Assembly (NCBI GenBank): GCA_043228905.1 | Contig: JBHGNT010000008.1 | Location: forward strand, 5,828,001-5,892,000 | DNA: 64,000 nucleotides | DNA from: Azolla caroliniana | Lineage: Eukaryota; Polypodiophyta | Direction: 5' to 3' | In this document: one piece after another, positions 33,260-44,896 of the stretch | Layout: the number at the start of each line of letters is the position of its first letter | Numbering within the stretch: the stretch's first letter is position 1 | Translations under genes and position numbers: made by a program | The notes under the pieces: generated by a model | What the model was told of the DNA's origin: nothing | Databases searched by the model: none | What the model saw: the letters and a program-made list of their open reading frames with translations, nothing else

Positions 33260-33751
33260 GAAAAAAGAATAGCGTGCAGAAGCAATAGGAAACCGAACAC
33301 AGAAAATACGCAGGTTTAATGGAGAGCTTGTATATGCACAGTACACAGGAGAGACAAGGAGAGAGAGAACACACAGAAACTCGATTCAAAATAATATTCA
33401 ATCTGTACATACACCGTGGTTAGTGAGCACCTTTTATACAAGCCCTGACAATAGGGCTGACACAAGTACTGACAGTACTTAACTGCTCATAAATGAGCCT
33501 ACTACGCTAACTCCCAAAATTATTCCTTACGAGGAATATCTTCCTAACGGCCTTCCGGTTTACGCACCGATACAGCCATGTTATGCGTACTGATTTATGC
33601 ATCAGTCCGGCCTAACCGATCGGTCCCAACCGATCCGGTTCTCGGCTTGTACAGCCGATCCGGACATGTTGTGCGTACCGATTTACGCACCCCGTCTACG
33701 CACTGGGTTACGCATCGTATTACGCACGAATGTTGAGCTTGTCTCTCAACA
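33260..33751 (-). repeat. 5' LTR of copia C
   Basis: This 492-bp LTR pairs with 16676-17167. Its last bases on the minus strand (TTTTTTC) differ from TTTTCA of the other copy. Scattered substitutions indicate age. Confidence 0.9.
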
Positions 33752-35194
33752 AGGACCAATACTACCAGAACCAGTGGCTCCAGTGAATAAATAGACCAAT
33801 AAGATGCCGGTAACTGAAATAGCACCGGATGCAAATAAGGCACAAGAACAAGAACTCGCCACTCTCAGAGAGGAATTAGCAGCCCAAGAGGCCTTAAGAG
33901 CTAGAGAATGAGACTTGAAGAAGGCGGCGGAGGAGGAACAACGAAAAATGGTAGAGAACCTCTGAAGAGCTGAGGACAATCTACGGAAGGGTAATCAAGC
34001 ATATGACCGATTGAAGGAAGAAAAAGAAAAGTTGTTGCAAGAAAAGGACAAACTCCGGCGATTGGCGGAAGTCGAGATCAAGTGGCTCCAAGAAGAACTC
34101 CCGCAACAGAAGGACCATGAGCCAGGCCCGACGCCAAGTCAATCAGAGGCTGAAATAGAAAACAGAGGATTTTGACAGGTTGCACCGGGATCACAAGCAA
34201 GAGGCGGAACACAAGAAATTGATGGCAGAAGGTGACCGGAAGCAAGAGAAGATGTGGGAACTCCGGGATGAGGTCAACAGGACATCAATGTCATCGCCCG
34301 AAGAAAGGACCAAGGGAGTCGAAACGGCAAAGATGCTAGCAGAAGCAACGAAGGACAGCATGGAGCTTACCCGACAACATCATGAGGAGATGGAACGAGC
34401 AAAGATGGCTCTGAACAGCGTTCAGACGACTTATCAGACGCAATTGATGCGGTATCAGGGACAAGTTGAGGCAACCGCGATCCTCATAAAGCAATTAAAG
34501 GATGAAAAGCAGGCCACGAAGGAGAAGTCAAAGATGGGACCTAGCCGTATTCGAGACATTGTACTGACATGGAGGGACCGGACGAAGAGGTTAATTGAAG
34601 AAAGTTCAATACAGTGGTGGTCCAAATGGGCAAAGCAGGCAACCGAGTTGCAGGTCCTGTGAGCGGATGTGGAGAACCGGCAAAAGGACGGCGATAACTT
34701 CTACAAACTGGATGCGGAAAGCGTTGTGACCATACGAGAGGAGTTATCGGATAACTTCCTGTCCTTGGCCGGAGAGCAACTGGTGGTGGTGGGCCAGCTA
34801 GTGGAACAACTGGATACCCAACTTCAGTTCGAGCGATACGAACAGGAGCGGAGACAACAAATGGTGACTAGAAGCACGATGACAATTAACATTAGTGACG
34901 AAGAGCAATCTCTGGAACATACGCCGAATGCAGCCGAAACCGGAGGAAGCCACCAACTGTAACTCAAGTGGAGCAGCCGAACCCGCAAGAGCCAGTGCAA
35001 GCCGGAAGTCGGGAGCAGGAGGAACCCAGAACTGATGAGCCGGAGATGGAAGGCCGGAAGGGACTGAAGCCGGAAAGGAAGAGCAGGCCGAAGAGCAACA
35101 GCAACAACAGTCACCACAACAAACGGAGCAACTACCCGAAGAACCTCTAGAACCCTTGGACCAAAGCATTCTAGACATTTTGATGGACGATTGA
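33752..35194 (+). pseudogene. A1 3' accessory ORF, coiled-coil part
   Basis: The A1 accessory gene continues after copia C in open pieces (34180-34662, 34669-34962 and 34968-35150, with frame changes). It is Glu/Lys/Gln-rich with heptad character, and has the same order of blocks as A2 9693-11216 (for example the DGDNFYKLDAESVVTIREEL block near 34690). It ends QSILDILMDD before TGA 35192-35194. Stops near 33909, 33964 and 34660 show decay. Confidence 0.75.
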
Positions 35195-35248
35195 AAAGGG
35201 TTAACCATGGGTTCGACGTACAATGTATTGTCCCATGGGCGTGCCATC

Positions 35249-35390
35249 TGTTGGCCGGCAAGACCAAAGGGCCAGTTAGAGTCCAAAATGTGAAAGGGGT
35301 ATTTAATTAAGGATAGGGAGTTGTTATTAATAAATATTATGTTATTTTGAGAAGATAAATATTATGTTATTTTGAGAAGCAGGCGAACGG
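35249..35390 (+). repeat. A1 3' LTR start, truncated
   Basis: It starts TGTTGGCCGGCAAGAC, the same start as the A2 LTR at 11267, after the same GGGCGTGCCAT lead-in. Sequence diverges from the A2 LTR within about 30 bp, so this is a different subfamily. The right end is lost near the next gypsy remnant. A 29-bp duplication (AATATTATGTTATTTTGAGAAG) lies at about 35330-35380. Confidence 0.6.
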
Positions 35391-35488
35391 ACCAAAATCG
35401 GTATGCCGATGGTAGAAAAAAGGAAAAGGTCGGATGATGAGATTGGCTCAACCAAAAAGCATGAAACAAGAGAAAGCAAAAGAAAGAG

Positions 35489-38385
35489 ATGGACGCAAAA
35501 GTTGAAAAAGGTAAATCTGGTCCTTCATTCAAATTAATATTTGATATTGAAAAGGATATAGATTTAAAGAAAATTTTAGAAACAAGAATACTAGATAGTC
35601 GAGTAGAATTTACACTAAGAGAAGTGTTAGGTATTGCAAAAAAGGGATTTCATGATGAAATAATTGATATTGTGCGAAGAAAGAAGCAAGTAAATGAGCA
35701 AGTTAAAGAGACAAATCCGAAGGTGGCATATGAAGTGGTAAGCAACGAGTCGAACAATATCATTGTTGACTCTCAACATGCATCAAACTCAATGATAAGT
35801 TCAACAGAGACAAGAAGCCACTACTCTTGCAAATGTTGGGCAAGAGCCACTGCTGAGCATCATGTGAAGATTGGAAATGTTCCAGACTCGGTGATGGCAC
35901 TTATTGATCATGGTTCTGAAATAAATATAATGAGTGTTGATTTTTACAGGAAAGGTAGATGGCCAATTGATACTCAACATGGTTGGCAACTAAAAGCGGC
36001 CACATCAATCACCGAAGATTTATTTGGTGCATGCCCAAATGTAAGGGTTACCATTGGCGATATAGAGGTAGATCAACATTTCTTTGTGCGGGAAGGATCT
36101 ACCTATCCAATAATCTTGGGGCAACCATATATCACAATAGTACGGATGGAGACCAAAGTCCTTGACAATGGTTCTGCCTATGCAAAAATTCGTAGCCAAG
36201 ATGGACGATGAATTGTACAGTTTATGACAGGTCGTCCAAATCATGAGAGGAACAAGCAAGAGTTTCGTGATCATTCAATACCAAAAGATTGTGATGATTT
36301 TGATAATCAGGTTTTTTACTAGGACTGTTGGAGTGAGGGTTGCAATAGTCCCATTATTAAAAGACCCTCATATAGGGCATTACAACATATGAATAAGTCA
36401 TTTCATGTTTCTGAAAGTGGTGCTATATGTGTGACTAGGATGTATGAATGCAAGAGGAACTTGAAAAAGAATGCTAATCTGTTTCAGTAGGCATTGAAGG
36501 ATAATGGAGTACTTGAAATGGAAGAGCAAATTGACAGTGTTATGGAAGAAATTTCTTTTGCAAATACTTTAGAAGAGTTAGAAATGTATTTGAAAGATGA
36601 TGAGAATGTTAGAAAGATACATGTAAACTCAGTTGATATGTATTATGAAATTGATAAGTATAATTGTAAATATGAAGAAGTAGAAGGTTTATGTAACCCA
36701 AAATATAAAACAATAGATAAAAAGATTAAACTTGTTGCAGTACCATTACCTATTGGTAGCGAAGAGAAGATGAGGCAACATCAACTGAGCCTATGCTTCC
36801 ACCAATAGAGAAGATTGGACATCACTTCACTTCGGATACAATAAATAACTTAAGAATTGGAGGGGGTGAATTTCTTCTACAATCAGAGATCGTGACTTTC
36901 AAAGACATGATCTTTAGGCATGGGAAAGCGTTCACATTCAAAGCCGAGGAGATTGGTTGTGTAGATCCAAAGGTGGTAACGCCAATGGTAATATTTACTA
37001 TCCCTCATATTCCTTGGAATTTTAAACGTATTGCAGTACCGAGAGCTTGATTACCTCAATTGTTGGAGCTACTGAAGGATAAAGTCAAGATGAAGATTTT
37101 AGAAATGCACCATACTCTAACCGATGGTTCACCGTTCCAAAGAAAGATGGCTCTCTAAGATTCATTCAAGATCTACAACCAATCAACAAAGTCACAATCC
37201 GAAATGCAGGAATCGGGTCGATCGTTGATGAATTTGCAGAAGCTTTTGCTGGGAGAGCAATTTACTTTGTGGGAGACCTATATTCAGGATATGACCAATT
37301 TCAACTAGCAATTGATAGTCACAATATCACAACAATGAAAACACCAATTGGGTTGGTCTGAATGTGCAATACCTCAAGGTGCAACAAATTCAGTTGCTCA
37401 TATGATGAATGCAATGAACAAGGTTCTACATGAGTACACCCCAAAGGTAACTATGCCATTTTTAGATGATATTCCTATCAAAGGATGTTTAGAAAGAGAG
37501 AAAGATGAGACTATGGTTGGAAATGGTTGCAGAAAGTTTGGTATGGATCACATTAATGATTGTGAAAGTATTTTAAATAAGCTTGAGCAGGTACATTTGA
37601 CACTATCAGGAACAAAGTCAAACTTTGGGTAGAATGAAGTTCTCATAGTTGGTCATATGTGTGGGTCGTATGGGAGGAAGCCTTCACCAATCAAAATTAA
37701 CGCAATACAAAACATGAAGGAAGTTTGCGGATTAGTAACAGAGGTGAGAAGATTTTTAGGTGCATGTGTATTTTATCATATTTGGTTACCACACTTTGCA
37801 CATGTCTCAGATCCTCTCTATCAACTTTTAAGAAAAGGGAAGAAGTTTATATGGATTGATGAACATACACAAGTTGTTCAACAATTGAAAGAAGCATTAT
37901 TGAAAGCTCCAGTTCTTCGTCAACTAGAGTACAAAGGTGAAAGATCAATTATAGTGACAGTTGATACTAGCCCAATCGGGATTGGTTGGGTTATCAACCA
38001 AGAAGATGAAGAGCAACATCGATATGCTATCAGGTTTGGAGCAAAGATATTAAATGATAGGCAAAGAAATTATGCGCAAGTTAAACGAGAATTGTGGGGT
38101 TTGCTTACTGCACTAAAATTAGATAGAGATTACTTGATTGGAGCAGATGTAGTGGTTGAAACAAATTGTTTGCCACTCATCGGAATGATAGCAAGTTGCA
38201 CGACACCAGATATTGCAATGCTTCGGTGGATTGCATACATCAGAACCATGAACCTAGAATTGTGGCATATAAAGGGCAAAGAGAATCATGTCGCAGATAT
38301 GCTATCAAGGGCAAGGTTCATAAATGAAAAGCTAATGGAAACTGAAGATAAGAACCGGGCAACTACAAGCCATCAAGTTGCTCAT
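35489..38385 (+). pseudogene. Gypsy D pol remnant, unusual lineage
   Basis: This is a second gypsy pol without visible 5' LTR or integrase. At 35489-36211 there is a linker and a retropepsin-like segment (ALIDHGSEINIM; IILGQPYI). At 36494-37050 lies a linker to RT. RT is broken at 37050-37640 (IQDLQPINKVTIRN, GDLYSGYDQFQLAIDS, catalytic FLDDIPIKGC near 37460, LTLSGTKSNFG). RNase H is open at 37657-38385 (VTVDTSPIGIGWVI, KRELWGLLTAL, MLSRARF). The RT blocks differ clearly from A1. They remind me of gypsy elements seen in rust fungi and some lower plants, a recollection that needs a search. Confidence 0.75.
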
Positions 38386-38740
38386 TGTTACCCGTAAGAA
38401 TATACGGGGAGGCATAAGGGTATGTGTAATGATGTGGTTGATGTGTATGTGTAAAGTAAATGAGTATGTGAGGATGAGTATGTGTGAGCACATACACAAT
38501 TATGTGCATGTGACAAGAATGTAACGATCTTCTTTTTGTAACGGTCATATTATTAACCGTTACACTATGTACTATATAAACCCCTAATGGGGCATATAAT
38601 GGAATATACAAATTTCCCCTCTCACATTTGTGTCATTTCCTATTTGTCTTTCTCTCTAGCTCTCTCCCTATCGTAACCCCCTTGGGAGGGGGGTGAAGCC
38701 ATTGTAGGCTTCACTCCCCACCCCAACAACACTTTTGGCA
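38386..38740 (+). repeat. LTR of family B, second copy
   Basis: This 355-bp near-copy of 13834-14187 has the same ends and the same TATA-type CTATATAAACC near 38572. It follows gypsy D RNase H directly, without a polypurine tract, so it may be a solo LTR inserted in D rather than D's own 3' LTR. Confidence 0.75.
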
Positions 38741-39597
38741 TGCTTGAACGGCCGACCTTGCCTTGAGAGGAAGTCTATCCCTTACTCTCCCTCTTCATCA
38801 CTAATCTCTCTCTCCCTCTCGAGGTTGTGTGTCTACGTTTTTTAGTGTGTGTGTCTGTGTGTGTTGAGAGAGAGCTTCACCAAGCTCTGACATACATAAA
38901 TGGGGATGGATGATGTGTTTGCTTCTCTGAGATAGAAAGCTAGAGAGAGATCCTTTAGCTTTCTTAGAGCTATCCGATTCAAACAAAGAGAAGGTGAAGT
39001 TTGGTTCCACTCAATAACCTGTATTCGGGATGGTAACCAAATCCTATCAAAATGGTAAAGTTGTGAGTGTGTACTGAGTTAGTCTGTAACAATAACCTTT
39101 AAACCCTAATCGTAGACCCAAAACCCCATTAGCTCTACACTCAGTGTCATATAACAGAAATTGGATGGTTGGATTGATCGATTGAATAACAAAAGTATGA
39201 AGCAGTTGAGTGCTATTAGGGATGAAGTTCAGAGGGGTGGATCTGTAAAGCAAACGGGTCTGATCCGACTAATACATTCTTTGTTCCTGATCAGTGCATC
39301 ACTCTCTCTACCAGAAAACTCTCCCTTCCTCTTCTTCCCCTGCTTCTACTTCTTTCCATCACCATCCTTGGCATTAACGCAGGAGACAGAGCGAACAACG
39401 CTTTGAAGGATATGGCAACAATGATGAAACAATAGAATAGGCTGGAAGAAGTGATAGAGACCATCAAGTCGATTCAGTATCGAGTTGCTCAAGAGGAATT
39501 CAGAGCCACGCAGCAGACAGACCGACAAGACGGCAATGGCCGCAGACGGAGTTGGCTGGACAGAGAAACAACCGCCAGATAGAGGCAGCCGGAGGAT
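38741..39597. other. Region without a recognised gene
   Basis: CT-rich and GT-rich low-complexity patches occur at 38800-38870. No coding sequence or repeat with defined ends is visible. The CT-rich stretch at 39295-39360 could be the upstream region of the remnant that follows. Confidence 0.4.
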
Positions 39598-40071
39598 GCA
39601 GAGCATGGATTCAGAGACGAGAATAAGAATGATCCTCCTCCTCACTGTAGCCATGCTCTCCTTCTTCGTCCATGAATTGGGGCATGCAGACATTGTTAGG
39701 AGAGAGCAATGGGAGCTTGCTCAACAGTCCAACCCTTCCTTTTGTGGTGGCTCCAAGATCATCAAGGTTTGAGGCATCTTCATTCCCAAACACCATTAAA
39801 TATTCCTCATTAGAGAATCAGGAGAAGGAAGGAGACAATGGCAATGAGAAAGATGTTGATCATTCTGAGATGATTGAAGATTTTGCTTCCAAGGATACAT
39901 TAATTAGATAAAGTGAAGAAGAATCCTATGGCTCAGCATCGAAAGAGGATGAGACAAATTTTGAAATGCTCAATGAGGTAAATAAGGGGCTCTTCTCTGT
40001 GAAACTGAAAGTGGGTGGTGTTTTAGCACCCCATTGGAATCCGAGAGCCATGGAGATTGCACTAGTAACCA
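39598..40071 (+). pseudogene. Possible cupin (vicilin-like) gene remnant cut by copia E
   Basis: ATG 39598 opens a peptide with a hydrophobic signal-like segment (MILLLTVAMLSFFVHELGHA) followed by a polar stretch, broken at TGA 39770. Another frame (39966-40071 and upstream) reads GLFSVKLKVGGVLAPHWNPRA. It resembles the cupin strand that carries His and Asn in vicilin-like storage proteins and their relatives. Copia E is inserted directly after this motif. Sequence right of the insertion (45524 onward) does not continue the cupin fold convincingly. Stops and frame changes suggest a dead fragment. Confidence 0.35.
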
Positions 40072-40704
40072 TGTTAGATATAATCAATGATCAGCCCCAA
40101 GTTGTAAATCTATCCCCATATGTGCTCTTAGAGTGCACATTTTGTGATAGCGCCCCAAATGAGGAGCGGCTAGTGTGCAACTCGACCATATGGGTCGATA
40201 AGGTGTTAATCTAGGAAACCGTAGATGCGTAGGACACAATATATTTAGGAAAGAGAGAAATAGATAAAAGGATTGTCTAATCAAGTCAGCTAGAATATTT
40301 TGTGGGCAAGTTACGATGTACTTAGTCTTGAAGTATGCGTCATTGACTTCAAGATAAGTATTATCTAGCACTAGCCTGTACCTAGGGAGTTGGGTCATAT
40401 TAAATGACAAGTCAGTTGACAGAAAAGGAATATCTCCACTACTGTCAACTGACTTGCACATTTATACTAAGACCAAACATAGATTATAAGTCACTTTTCT
40501 CACACAGTGGTCAGATTGATCATTAGTCCCCACTAATTTTGTAGTGAGCCGGTCCATATCCTATCTAAGCTCTAAGGTGTGAGCGCATGGGAAAACTACC
40601 ATTTTGAACTACTCTCATATGTAATAGAAATTCTGTTTTCATATATCCATCTCTGCAGTTGTAACTCTATATACCTATCTACTCGATTCTCAATATTTCT
40701 AACA
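40072..40704 (+). repeat. 5' LTR of copia E
   Basis: It starts TGTTAG and ends CTAACA, a perfect 6-bp terminal inversion. The 633 bp match 44891-45523 with no difference noticed. Confidence 0.95.
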
Positions 40705-40716
40705 TGGTATCAGAGC
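40705..40716 (+). other. Primer binding site of copia E (initiator Met tRNA)
   Basis: TGGTATCAGAGC follows the 5' LTR with no gap. Confidence 0.95.
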
Positions 40717-40801
40717 GAAGAGGTTGATCTAGATTAGGTATATACGGGTAGTTGCTATCTAGCAACAGAGAGAAATAGAGAGAGAGAGAGACAGAGTATC
40801 A

Positions 40802-43800
40802 ATGGCCTTGTCCACGAATGTTGCAGCTGCTCCATTGCGCATTCGCCCACCTCCATTGTCTGATGGAAAGCTAGATGGAACCAACTACACTCTATGGAAG
40901 TTCAAAATGTCTGCCATTTTGGATTCCTACGAGTTGTTGGAAACAATCGTGGGACCCACAGGGGGAGACCCTGAGCCCATGGCAACCTTTGACCCTGCAC
41001 AGCCTACCACATCAATTCCTCCAAATGCTGATCTACTTCGAGCCTGGAAGAGAAGGAATGCTGATGCGCTATGTACCATAGTCACTGGTGTATGTGACTC
41101 CGTACTAACACTAGTGCAACATACAACTAGGGCACATGAAGCTTGGAGCATATTGGCCAGCCAGTATGAGACCAGAAACTATACAAGGATACAAAACCTC
41201 GAAAATCAGCTTGCTGCAGAGAAGCTCGCTGATGGAGAGAAAGTAGAATCCTTTGTAAAAAGGATTAAGGATCTTCAAGATCAGCTGGCGGCTGTTGGAG
41301 TAGTCGTCTCTCAAGAGGATATGGCTCGTCGGTGCATTCGAGTACTTCCTTTCAAGTATGATGGCATTGTGACAGCATTGAACACTCAGGTTCGACCCAC
41401 TCCTTTAAAATTTGATGAACTAAGTGCAATGCTGCTTGAAGAGGAGCTTCGGCTGAAGACAAGAGAAGAAAGGGAAGATTCAGCATTTGTCTCTAGGACT
41501 AAGGGTGAAGGGGCATCCAATTCAAACAATGCGAATAGGATACCGAAGAAGAAGAAGTTCAATGGATCGTGTTTCTACTGTGACAAGAAAGGTCACACAA
41601 TCAAGGATTGTCGAAAGAAGATGGCGGATGAGAAGAATGGTTCTAATAAGACTTCTTGGAGAGAGCCCGAGTCCGCTAACAATGTCGTAGATGAACTTGA
41701 GTTATGGGTCGCAACTGAAGAAGTGTGTTCTTCAGTTGACACTCAAGTTGTTGATGAGTCTTGGATTCTCGATAGTGGAGCATCCCGACATATGACCAGT
41801 AATCGTGACTGGTACAGTTCTTGGACACCTCTACAAGAGCCCATCAATGTTGTGGTCGGGAACAATGCTCGATGTCCGGCTAAAGGAACCGGAACCGTCT
41901 CCCTCAAAGCAACGACCGGTGGGACAAAGCATCTCTCTCAAGTGTTGTACGTGCCAGATCTGAAGAAGAATCTACTGTCCATTTCTGCACTGACTGACAA
42001 GGGTCTTGATGTTCGATTCAAGAAGTCGGGTGCAGAAATAACAGATTCTGCTGGCAACGTTGTAGGAATAGGGGTGAGGCGCAACAATCTCTATGAGCTG
42101 AGCGCGTTTACCATTTCTACTGACCACAGCACAAGTACCAACACAAAGCAATTGCATGAGAGATTTGGGCATCTCAACGTTGTTGTGTTGAAGGAGATGA
42201 AGAAGTCGAATATGGTAGTTGGGTTGCCAACCCTATCTGACTTAAGTCATGTTTGTGATGCTTGTATGATGGGCAAGCATCAAAGATCAGCCATTCCAAA
42301 AGAGAGTCAAAATCGGGCAAAGACTCCTCTACAGCTAATACACATTGACCTCTCTGGAAAAATGGTGACTCCTGCAATGGGTGGATCTCTCTACTATATG
42401 CTAATAGTCGACGACTTCAGCAGAAAGATGTGGGTTTACTTCCTTCGGGAGAAGGCTGAAGCTTTTAAAATCTTCAAAAGATGGCATAAGTTTGTCGAGC
42501 GAGAGTCTGGAAAGTTAGTGAAGGAGCTACGCTCTGATCGAGGTGGAGAATTCTTATCAATAGAATTCTGTGAGTATTGCAAAGAGCATGGAATTAAGCG
42601 CCAACTTACAACTGCCTACACCCCACAACAAAATGGCGTTGTCGAACGTCGAAATCGAACAGTTGTCGAGATGGCTAGGTGTATGTTGAAGGCACAAGCG
42701 CTGCCCGACCCATTCTGGGCTGAAGCAGTGAACACAACAGTTTACATCCTCAATCGGAGCTACACGAAGGCACTTCAAGGGAAAACACCCCAAGAAGCTT
42801 ATTCAGGCAAGAAACCTTCAGTACTGCACTTCAAAACCTTTGGGTGTATGTGCTACGCACATATTCCAGATGTGAGCAGAAAGAAGTTGGATGCTAAAAG
42901 CAAAAAGTGTATCTTTCTCGGATATAGTGAAGAGTCAAAGGCCTATCGACTCTACGATCCAGAGGCAAGAAAGATATTGACAAGCCGCGATGTGGTGTTC
43001 GATGAGGAACAACCACAGCTAGTTGAGAACAACGATTCTCAAGTTATCTCATCAACTGAAGAAGTATTTTACCCAATCCCGACCCATTATCCAAAAAAGG
43101 AAGCTGAACCATCTGATGGTAATGGTTCACTAGTTCAGCCTATGCCAGTCCCACATGTAAAGAAAATACCTAAGTGGGCTCAACAACTCTTCAATGATCA
43201 TACTCCTAAAGTTGAGTTTCCTGAAACTTCAACTGATGGATTACGAAGATCAAGAAGAATACAGGAGCAAGGAAGAACCTCTGACCACATTGTCAACATG
43301 GCTCTGATGGTGGACATCATAGGCTCAGTGAGTGAGCCGACCTCGGTGGAGGAAGCGATGGCCGACCCGAAGTGGAAAGAGGCGATGATATCAGAATATG
43401 ATAGCATCATGAAAAATGACACATGGGAGTTGGTAGAGAGGCCAACAAAGAAGAAGGTGATAGGCACGAAGTGGGTATGGAAAGTAAAGTATAAAGCTGA
43501 TGGCTCTTTGGAGAAATTCAAGGCCAGGCTAGTAGCGCAAGGATACTCCCAAATTGAAGGGTTCGATGTACAAGAAACATTTGCCCCGACAGCTCGCATG
43601 ACAACAATTCGAATGGTCATAGCGTTGGCTGCTTCAAGAGGATGGCCGATTTATCAAATGGATGTCAAATCAGCATTTCTGAATGGGCATCTCAAGGAGG
43701 AGGTATATGTGACACAACCACCGGGGTTTGAGATACCAAATTCAGAAAACAAAGTTTGCAAGCTGAAGAAGGCACTATATGGTCTAAAGCAAGCACCAAG

Positions 43801-44896
43801 AGCTTGGAACAAGAGGATAGACAGCTTCTTACGATCAATCGACTTTAAGCAATGTGCTTCGGATGCAAGTATGTATGTCAAAATGAAGGACGGGAAACAA
43901 GTCATCATTATCATTTACGTGGATGATCTAGTACTTACTGGTGACCATGAAGAGTGCATTGGCCAAACACAAGAGTGTTTGAAAACTGAGTTTGAAATGA
44001 CAGACTTGGGGATTCTACACTACTTCCTTGGAATTGAGGTTTGGCAAACCTCGGTCGGCATCTTCATGTCACAAAGAAAGTATGCAACAGAGATCTTGAA
44101 GACCTTCGGGATGATGGACAGCAAGTCGAAGTCGACTCCAATGGAGTCAAACTGCAAGCTATCCCAAGAAGACTCATCACCAATGGTTGACATAAGGAAG
44201 TATAGACAACTAGTAGGAAGTCTAATTTTCCTATGCAACACTAGGCCGGATATTTGTTTTGCAGTCAATGTGGTGAGTCGATTCAGCAACAAGCCGAAGG
44301 AGACTCATTGGAAAGCTGCTCTACGTGTATTAAAGTACATTGTGGGTACTTTAAATTATGGAATCTTCTACAAGCCAACAATTGACCAACTTAGTGGATA
44401 TTGCGACTCCGATTGGGCTGGAGATAGTGATTCCAGAAAATCAGTTTCTGGATATTGTTTTTCAATAGGATCTGGAGCTGTTTCATGGAGTAGTAAAAAA
44501 CAACCAACAGTGGCACTATCTTCAACGGAGGCAGAATACAAAGCAGCATGCATAGCGGCATGCGAGGTAGTTTGGCTAAGAAGAATCCTTATGGATGTGG
44601 CAGTCCCAATAAGGACGGCAACGGTATTGAGGTGTGACAATCAAAGTTGCATGGCCATTGCCAAGAACCCCGTATTTCATGCACGTACTGAACACATAGA
44701 GATTCAGTATCACTATGTGCGGGAGCTAATAAATGATGAGATTGTGGAGCTTGAGTACTGTCCAACATCAGAAAATGCTGCAGATATCTTCACAAAGGCG
44801 CTTGGAGCAGAACAGTTGCAACAACACCTTCGACGACTAGGTGTTGGCCCAATTCCAAGTGAACTCAATGGGTTGATCATTGAGGGGGCGTGTTAG
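40802..44896 (+). CDS. Copia E gag-pol polyprotein, 1364 residues
   Basis: One ORF encodes all functions for cytoplasmic particles, cDNA synthesis and integration. Order: gag (residues 1 to about 250); zinc knuckle CX2CX4HX4C at 257-270; aspartic protease DSGA at 324-327; GAG-pre-integrase zinc region about 445-500; integrase with D516, D579 and E615 (D-35-E); RT with YVDD at 1039-1042; RNase H with D1202 and E1243, ending IFTKAL. No stop or frameshift is seen and all catalytic residues are present. The stop codon TAG is supplied by the first bases of the 3' LTR (TGTTAG). The start ATG is 86 bp after the primer site. Length is usual for copia. Confidence 0.95.
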   Translation: MALSTNVAAAPLRIRPPPLSDGKLDGTNYTLWKFKMSAILDSYELLETIVGPTGGDPEPMATFDPAQPTTSIPPNADLLRAWKRRNADALCTIVTGVCDSVLTLVQHTTRAHEAWSILASQYETRNYTRIQNLENQLAAEKLADGEKVESFVKRIKDLQDQLAAVGVVVSQEDMARRCIRVLPFKYDGIVTALNTQVRPTPLKFDELSAMLLEEELRLKTREEREDSAFVSRTKGEGASNSNNANRIPKKKKFNGSCFYCDKKGHTIKDCRKKMADEKNGSNKTSWREPESANNVVDELELWVATEEVCSSVDTQVVDESWILDSGASRHMTSNRDWYSSWTPLQEPINVVVGNNARCPAKGTGTVSLKATTGGTKHLSQVLYVPDLKKNLLSISALTDKGLDVRFKKSGAEITDSAGNVVGIGVRRNNLYELSAFTISTDHSTSTNTKQLHERFGHLNVVVLKEMKKSNMVVGLPTLSDLSHVCDACMMGKHQRSAIPKESQNRAKTPLQLIHIDLSGKMVTPAMGGSLYYMLIVDDFSRKMWVYFLREKAEAFKIFKRWHKFVERESGKLVKELRSDRGGEFLSIEFCEYCKEHGIKRQLTTAYTPQQNGVVERRNRTVVEMARCMLKAQALPDPFWAEAVNTTVYILNRSYTKALQGKTPQEAYSGKKPSVLHFKTFGCMCYAHIPDVSRKKLDAKSKKCIFLGYSEESKAYRLYDPEARKILTSRDVVFDEEQPQLVENNDSQVISSTEEVFYPIPTHYPKKEAEPSDGNGSLVQPMPVPHVKKIPKWAQQLFNDHTPKVEFPETSTDGLRRSRRIQEQGRTSDHIVNMALMVDIIGSVSEPTSVEEAMADPKWKEAMISEYDSIMKNDTWELVERPTKKKVIGTKWVWKVKYKADGSLEKFKARLVAQGYSQIEGFDVQETFAPTARMTTIRMVIALAASRGWPIYQMDVKSAFLNGHLKEEVYVTQPPGFEIPNSENKVCKLKKALYGLKQAPRAWNKRIDSFLRSIDFKQCASDASMYVKMKDGKQVIIIIYVDDLVLTGDHEECIGQTQECLKTEFEMTDLGILHYFLGIEVWQTSVGIFMSQRKYATEILKTFGMMDSKSKSTPMESNCKLSQEDSSPMVDIRKYRQLVGSLIFLCNTRPDICFAVNVVSRFSNKPKETHWKAALRVLKYIVGTLNYGIFYKPTIDQLSGYCDSDWAGDSDSRKSVSGYCFSIGSGAVSWSSKKQPTVALSSTEAEYKAACIAACEVVWLRRILMDVAVPIRTATVLRCDNQSCMAIAKNPVFHARTEHIEIQYHYVRELINDEIVELEYCPTSENAADIFTKALGAEQLQQHLRRLGVGPIPSELNGLIIEGAC
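44882..44890 (+). other. Polypurine tract of copia E, inside the ORF
   Basis: GAGGGGGCG lies directly before the 3' LTR and encodes Glu-Gly-Ala, the residues before the last Cys of the polyprotein. Confidence 0.85.

Larger units (their letters stand above)
16676..33751 (-). mobile_element. Ty1/copia element C, itself split by DNA transposon T
   Basis: This minus-strand copia element has 492-bp LTRs at 16676-17167 and 33260-33751. It has an iMet primer site at 33248-33259 and a polypurine tract at 17168-17176. The coding regions are gag-protease-integrase (33176-30935) and integrase end-RT-RNase H (19775-17279). Without the 11.15-kb insert T it would be about 5.9 kb. The flanks tggat (16671-16675) and aggac (33752-33756) match at only three of five positions, so the target duplication is not clean. 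Confidence 0.9.
1..35390 (+). mobile_element. Ty3/gypsy element A1, host of the nested insertions
   Basis: This is an old gypsy element whose 5' LTR lies left of the window. Pieces of one coding order are spread over 35 kb: gag, protease, RT, RNase H, integrase, a 3' accessory ORF, then an LTR start (TGTTGGCCGG at 35249). The pieces are separated by inserts at 596-5564, 7018-11656, 13834-14187 and 16676-33751. Frame is restored across the first three inserts when each is removed. Stops and frameshifts in every domain show it is dead. The order (integrase before the accessory ORF) is that of chromovirus-unrelated plant gypsy elements carrying an extra 3' gene; the exact lineage was not determined. 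Confidence 0.85.

Noticed and set aside
40084-40461. 125-codon minus-strand frame, repeated at 44903-45280
   Set aside because: It lies inside the copia E LTRs and is duplicated only because the LTRs are.
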